NCBI GenBank assembly: GCA_032821775.1
Contig: JAVLRN010000012.1
Coordinates: 1,922,001 to 1,986,000 of the forward strand
Source of the DNA: Sanguinoderma infundibulare
Taxonomy: Eukaryota; Basidiomycota; Agaricomycetes; Polyporales; Polyporaceae
Length of the DNA stretch: 64,000 nt
Direction: 5' to 3'
The notes under the pieces were generated by a model. It was not told the DNA's origin. It worked only from the letters and a program-made list of their open reading frames with translations, and did not search any database. Positions 59,012 through 64,000 of the stretch are shown piece after piece. The translations under genes and the position numbers were made by a program. The first letter of the stretch is position 1, and each line of letters begins with the position of its first letter.

Positions 59012-60328
59012 ATGGCATACCCAGGACAGCCCGACGTCATCTCAGGGGAGCAATACCGATATGCTCTCGCCAACTTCGTACGTCTTCTCTGGACAGCTCG
59101 GGTTGCCAGCACGTTCCCTGACAGCACACGTGTGCAGCGCATTGCCCACGAGAAGGTCGAAGAGCAGCGAATACAGCTCCAGGAGCAGGAGAAGCAGGTC
59201 GCGCTCCTGCAAGCCAGGATCGCCCTGCTCGAGGGGTCGAACCAGAACGGCCATCTGGGCGTGAGCAAGCTGGGCGGGAACTCGATCGACGATTTCTCCA
59301 TAAAGGTGCGTCGCGTCGCGCCATGCCGTTTCGCCTCGGTCCGTGACGTCTGCGTGCACGAAACAGAACGCGGCCTCGGGCCTCGAGAGGCAGATCAACC
59401 GCTGGGCCGCGGACGTGACCCGCACGCCCCCCGCGCACCTCAACGCGATCCGCCAGGCCGCGCTCGCGGACGTCTTCGACGACGATCCCCCGGAGCTCGG
59501 GCCTAACGCACCCGGCGCGAGCGGCGTCCAGGTCCAGAGCCTGCTCCGCCACGCTGTGTCGAAGACCATCGCCGAGGGCATCGTGAACTGCTTGATCGTG
59601 ACGGACTCGGCAGAGGCGAACATCCAGCTGACGCGGATACACGAGCACGTCTTCTCCCGTACGTCCCCCTCCCCTCGCTGTATATGCCCAAAGTTTGCCA
59701 ACACGCCCCCGTAGGCGACCCCACCGTCGCCGCAGTGTGGCGTCGCCAAACGTTCACTGCGGCCGTCGAGTCATGCTCGCCAGACATGTCCCTCTTCTTC
59801 CTCTCGGAGCACATGTCAAACCTCACCGAGATCCTCGGACTGAACAACGACAAGGGCACTCACGCCGGTGGGGTCTTCGCCGTCCTCGAAGCTGCCTATG
59901 AGTTCTCGCGCATGCTCCACGGCGCACCCTCAAGCTCCGGCGGCTCCGTCGACGCGTTCTACCGTGCATTCGTCCCAGATGTCGCGACCCCAATGAACCC
60001 ACGACAGATCGAGCTCGTCAAGCGGTGCCACATGACCGAGAGGGGCGAGTCGGATCGGGTGGGCGCAACAGTGTTCCCTGGCTTGGTGAAGGTCTCTCGA
60101 GGTCCCCCCGGCCCGGATGGAGTCTCTACAGAGACTATCCAGACGGTCGTACGGAGGGCTCAGGTCGTCTGCGAATGTGCATTGATGGGCACTGGCGCAC
60201 CACCCGCATCGGGTATGGGCATGGGAATGGGCATGGGCCCGGGAATGATGGGCATGTCGCCTCCGCCATCTGCGCCTCCATCGGTTCCCCCACAACAATA
60301 CCCGTACCCCAGTGGAGGATACCAGTAG
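59012..60328 (+). CDS. hypothetical coiled-coil protein with Gly-Met tail
   Basis: Three exons fit frame, with introns after FSIK (GTGCGT...AACAG) and inside a codon after VFS (GTACGT...CGTAG). ATG 59012 opens MAYPGQPDVISGEQYRYALA; an in-frame ATG at 58892 would add 40 residues. A coiled coil follows (EKVEEQRIQLQEQEKQVALL QARIALLE, written in two parts), then RHAVSKTIAEGIVNCLIVTD and SLFFLSEHMSNLTEILGLNN. A low-complexity tail of Gly-Met dipeptides and Pro-rich sequence ends YPYPSGGYQ (stop 60326-60328). I recognise no family. The Gly-Met repeat resembles tails of chaperone co-factors and RNA-binding proteins, but that is weak. Confidence 0.7.
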
Positions 60329-60448
60329 ACCTGTACCATCTATGACTTGCTATTGCTTGCGCTAAGCATGGATATCTGGAGTTGCGCAGCGCGTGTGCCT
60401 TTACGGTGTCCAGTGCTTGTAATCTAGTAAACTATTACTACGTAGAAT

Positions 60449-62629
60449 CTAGTCCTGTACCACCAAAAGTGATGCAAGCGTCGCCTCTGCCTCAACCACC
60501 TGGAAAGCAACACGATCAGTTCTCAGCGTGAAGGGCATAGCCCAGAAGGCGATCCGTACCTGCAGCGCCTGGAGCACCTCTAGCCGCTTGCGAGCAGCGT
60601 CCAGCCAGTCGGTGAGAAGCACCTTCGCAGGGCCCTTGAGCTGGTTGAGCTCCCGAGCAGCGCTGTCTAGATCCTTCTCGTTCAGGTGGTACTCCGCCCT
60701 CGCCAATACACTCAGCACGTCCGACCCAGGGACCAGACCATGTCTCTGGAAGCGGAACGACGAGAAAAGGTTCGACGCGAGGTACGACAGAACGCCCGCA
60801 TTCTGGTCCGGGACCAGGGCGACGCTCGACACACGAGGGGCGACAGACGTAGTGAACCAGGTTGTGAGGTCCGCGAGAGGCTCGACACCGACATCGGGCA
60901 CATCCGAGGCCTCGATGCTCTGGAGCGCAGCCGCGACAATAGGGTCTTCGCGCGCCGCGGCGACGTGGCGAAGGGCGCGGAGCTCTTCACGGAACGGTTT
61001 ACGCTCGGGTGCGTCGACGGCGTGGTTGACGGCGCGGAGGGCGGACCAGAGGGCGTGCACGCGGATGTTCTCATCGAGGTAACCGGCGTTGTCGAGAGCG
61101 ACGCGCTCGAGGCGCTTCAGATTGGTCGCGATCTCGTCGAGCTTCGCAAGACGGCCGCCGCGCTCCTGCTCGACGCGCATCTTGATTTCGCGGATCCAAC
61201 GACGCTGGAGCTCGATGCCCTGCGCAACGACCTCCGTCTTCAGACTGCATATCCCGCGCTATCAATGCCGCGCGCGAGTACGGTCATTAGGGTAAAGTGA
61301 CATACCGCTCGTTAATGATCTCGCTCTGTGTCTGGAGCTCTTGCTCGAGCTTCTGCCGGTACTCCTGGATCATCTTCGCGCGCTCCTGCTCGAAGAACTT
61401 GCGGAAGTTCTCCTCCTGACTGTCGAGCTTGTCCTGCGCCTGCATCTCCATCTCCATGAGAGACTGCATGCAAACGCGCGCCTGCTCGTCTAGCGTCGCC
61501 TCGAGCTTCTTCGCCTCTGCCGCCTTGATGTCGTCGATGCGGCCCGCGAGCTGCGTGAGGTCGACCTTAGCGGTGTCGAGGATGTCGCGTGCCTTCTCCG
61601 CCGCCGTCGGGTTCGTGTTCAGGTACGACGCTAGGTCGTCGATCACGGTCGCGAGCTGCGCGATGACAGGTTCAGACGCGCTGAATTCGGAGACAGCTGG
61701 TGCGACAAGAGGGAGAGGGACGGGTACGGGGGGAGAAGGAACGGGCTCAGCCGGCTTCGCGGGTTCAGACGCTGCCTTCTTTAGAGGTTTTGGACGAGTG
61801 TAGCCGGGAGGAGGCTCAAAGCCGACGGGGAGAGGGGCATCGTAGACACGGCCGTTCTTTGAAGGAGGTTCCTGGGCATGCGTCGGCGGAGGGACCGAGT
61901 CTGGAGGTGCAGCGGCGGAGTGTGAGGGGGTGGTCGTCGACTCGAACGGCTTCCCGGCCAACGCAGCCTCAGCTTTGCGAACGAGCTCCTCGACACCCTC
62001 GGAGAACTGGACGGACTGGTGCTTGGCAATGGCAGCAGCTTTCGCACCTTTCTCGTAGACCTTGGACTCGCTCTTCTCCACCTGCGTCACCGCCTTTGAC
62101 GCGACCGACTTGACCTTGTCCCTGCCCTGTTCCAGCACGTGCTTCGCCTGCTCCTTCGTCTTCTCCAAGGCATCCTTCGCATTGTCCCTGTTGAACAGGG
62201 CAATGAGGTTGTTGAAGAGCTCCTGCGAGACGACGACAACGTTCTGGCCGGCTGAGACAACATCGTCCACGGTGAGGTTATCCCATTCGTGGTCCTCCGC
62301 ATACTGCAGGAAAGACGCGCCAAAGGGGACCTGCTCGACGAATATCTGGCGGTACTGAGGGACTTGGAACGAGACGAAGGCGCTGCCGACGTAGAAGGTA
62401 GAGACACCCGCGGCGGTGTAGAAGACTAATCTCCGCACGACGCTTTTGGTTTTCTTGGGCGGCGCTGGGGGCGGCTCGGTCGCAAACCTCTATGCGCTCG
62501 TCGCTGTCAGAGACGTAGCAGACACACGAGCGAGAGGACGAGAGAGAGACTCACGCGACGGACGACCCGTACCGCAGCCCTGCCCGAAGGTGCCCCAACC
62601 GCCCTCGAGACAGGAAGAGCACGCAGCAT
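60449..62629 (-). CDS. MIC60: MICOS complex subunit MIC60 (mitofilin)
   Basis: MIC60 is an inner-membrane protein that builds crista junctions. ATG 62629 opens a mitochondrial presequence (MLRALPVSRAVGAPSGRAAV) interrupted by an intron and continuing RRRFATEPPPAPPKK. A membrane segment follows near the N-terminus (LVFYTAAGVSTFYVGSAFVS), then a Pro/Ala-rich intermembrane-space linker and long coiled coils (FRKFFEQERAKMIQEYRQKL, KTEVVAQGIELQRRWIREIK). The conserved C-terminal mitofilin domain contains RVHALWSALRAVNHAVDAPE, LASNLFSSFRFQRHGLVPGS and ARELNQLKGPAKVLLTDWLD. The last exon, after LQALQ, reads VVEAEATLASLLVVQD (stop 60449). The total of about 670 aa is normal for fungi. It is divergent from ATG22. 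Confidence 0.93.
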
Positions 62630-62954
62630 GCGTGAGTGTAGTGTGGTGGCGGCCGACGTGGTGTCGGGGATGTGTGAAGCAGCGAGCGGACACGGATGCG
62701 CGTTGTCCTCCCCGTCCCGAGCCGGACGAAATCGGATTTGCAGCTTAGTTGTATTTTCCGGCGCATAACCCTGCCTTACACGACCAGTAATCCTTATGTG
62801 GATAGATAAGCGTCCTTATCTATGCCACTTGGCGGTCAAAAGTCACTCGAAATCCCCAGGTCCTGACAATGACGACCCGAAAGATGCCCGTGGAGCTGGC
62901 GGCGTCTGGCTGCCCTTTGGACTGCTCTCTATCGCTCGGAGTGCATCCTGAACC
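62630..62954. promoter_or_regulatory. divergent promoter region of MIC60 and ATG22, 325 bp
   Basis: The two ATGs point away from each other across 325 bp. A GATAGATAAG sequence (near 62801-62811) resembles a GATA-factor site, the class of regulator that controls nitrogen and autophagy genes in fungi. That link is inference. Confidence 0.4.
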
Positions 62955-64000
62955 ATGGCGGAGAACACGGAGACTGTGGAAGACGTCAAGCTCCCCATAG
63001 CTGACGCTGATCGAGCAGAAACGGCCTCGGTGCGTCGGTGGGCGACCACCCGCGTCGAGCTATGGGCATTCTATGTCTATTACATCGTAAGCCAGCAGGA
63101 TTCCATGTTTCCCTCGGCTTCGAGAGCTGATCGTCGCTCGTACCTTCTCCTCAGGGCAACAATGGTCTCTCTGGGTTCAACTTCGGGCCATCCCAGTTCC
63201 AGAATCTGCTCTTCCTCGCAGGATATGACCCCAGCAAGCCAGCATTCACCGCGCCTTGCGAGGCGGGCACGGATTGCGTCCTGCCATATCTTGGGCGCGT
63301 CCGAGATGGTTCGTGCCTGAACTCAAAATATGGCTCATGCCACTCACGATCTCTGCTCTAATCGCACGCAGTGAACTCGATTGTGCTACTCACCAACGGT
63401 ATCAGCTTCGCGCTGCAAGCTGTCGTCTTGATCATCATCGGTGCATGGGCTGACTACGGTAGCTGGCGGTATGTCGACTCCTGCTCAGAAGACGCCCAGC
63501 AGTTGTTGACAGGGTGTGCTCGGCAGACCAAACATCACCATTTTCTTCACCATTCTTGCCGTGGCAGTGTCATTCGCATGGCTAGCCGTCGACGATCCCT
63601 CTCGATGGGAAGCGGGTGTTGCGCTTTACATCCTAGGTCGTAAGTGGAGGTCAATTTATGTCGCAAAGACCCCGTACTTACATGGCGTCGAATAACTAGT
63701 CATCACGTACCAGGTTGGTTTATGTGTCATGTCCGCCGTTTGCAATTGTTGACGAGATTTCAGTGCGCTTTGACATTTTGGACAGCTGCGTTCCCCGGGT
63801 TAGCTCGTGATCTGCCGAACGTACAACAGTCCGCTGCTCGAGTCGATTCGGAAGAAAAAAGGTGTCGTAATTCCTGAATGCGCATATGGGCTCTACACTT
63901 ACCCCATGGGTAGCGTACAAGACCATGCGAACCTAGAGTCAATGGAAAGAAACCGCATATCGAACGTCTCCTTCGCCGTCTCCTCCGGAGGAGAAATCAT
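62955..64000 (+). CDS. ATG22: Autophagy-related vacuolar amino-acid exporter ATG22 (3' truncated by window)
   Basis: ATG22 is a multi-span permease of the vacuolar membrane that releases amino acids produced by autophagic breakdown. The start at 62955 opens MAENTETVEDVKLPIADADR. Conserved blocks follow: VELWAFYVYYI, GNNGLSGFNFGPSQFQNLLF, CVLPYLGRVRD, VNSIVLLTNGISFALQAVVL (membrane), PNITIFFTILAVAVSFAWLA (membrane), CALTFWTAAFPGLARDLPNV and, after an intron, ESMERNRISNVSFAVSSGGE at the window edge. Short introns separate nearly every block. The remaining two thirds of the protein lie beyond 64000. Confidence 0.9.

Noticed and set aside
58666..59301. 211-codon minus-strand frame
   Set aside because: Antisense to the coiled-coil gene at 59012; no motif, and the plus strand has consistent introns.

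Overview
The window is nuclear DNA from a filamentous basidiomycete, most likely an Agaricomycete (Polyporales-like wood decayer; the order is inference). The evidence is the gene structure and the gene content. Genes are compact and split by many 50-70 nt GT-AG introns. Families include DUF6535, F-box/LRR proteins, a HET protein, a GH18 chitinase with a CBM5/12 tail, neutral trehalase and a CsbD-type stress protein. Most gene models were spliced by eye, so exon borders named in the text were checked against frame and splice sites, while start codons are sometimes a choice between two ATGs.

Layout. 0.4-2.3 kb: F-box protein (+). 2.5-4.1 kb: vacuolar lipase ATG15 (-). 4.28 kb: tRNA-Gly(GCC) (+). 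4.6-5.6 kb: eIF3j (-). 6.0-7.8 kb: secreted chitinase (-). 9-9.7 kb: unresolved coding-like segments (-). 9.9-13.6 kb: transcription elongation factor SPT5 (+). 14.2-15.7 kb: membrane/coiled-coil protein (-). 16.2-16.9 kb: retroelement-gag-like remnant (-). 17.4-19.2 kb: PP2A catalytic subunit (-), head to head with eIF1A (+, to 20.1 kb). 20.5-22.3 kb: three poorly resolved small genes (-). 23.5-25.6 kb: membrane-anchored GH17 glucanase (-). 26.9-29.4 kb: RhoGAP (-). 29.9-32.1 kb: DUF6535 membrane protein (-). 32.5-34.9 kb: GBD/FH3 protein (+).

The stretch from about 35 to 45 kb is accessory and decayed. It holds a HET-domain pseudogene with several frameshifts, a hypothetical gene with a GC-AG intron, a small gene, an array of five imperfect palindromic hairpin repeats (40.3-41.06 kb), an F-box pseudogene with two in-frame stops, and a broken CsbD copy next to an intact one.

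From 46 kb housekeeping content returns: neutral trehalase (-), a 2-kb quiet stretch, a complete ABCC/MRP transporter (+), a coiled-coil protein (+), the MICOS subunit MIC60 (-) and the start of the vacuolar amino-acid exporter ATG22 (+, cut by the window end).

Functional threads: translation initiation (eIF3j, eIF1A, tRNA-Gly), transcription elongation (SPT5), PP2A signalling, Rho-GTPase and formin-type morphogenesis (RhoGAP, GBD/FH3), wall remodelling (GH18, GH17), vacuolar recycling (ATG15, ATG22), stress sugar use (trehalase) and mitochondrial cristae (MIC60). No operon-like organisation exists. Divergent gene pairs share short promoters at 19.15-19.45, 32.08-32.50 and 62.63-62.95 kb.
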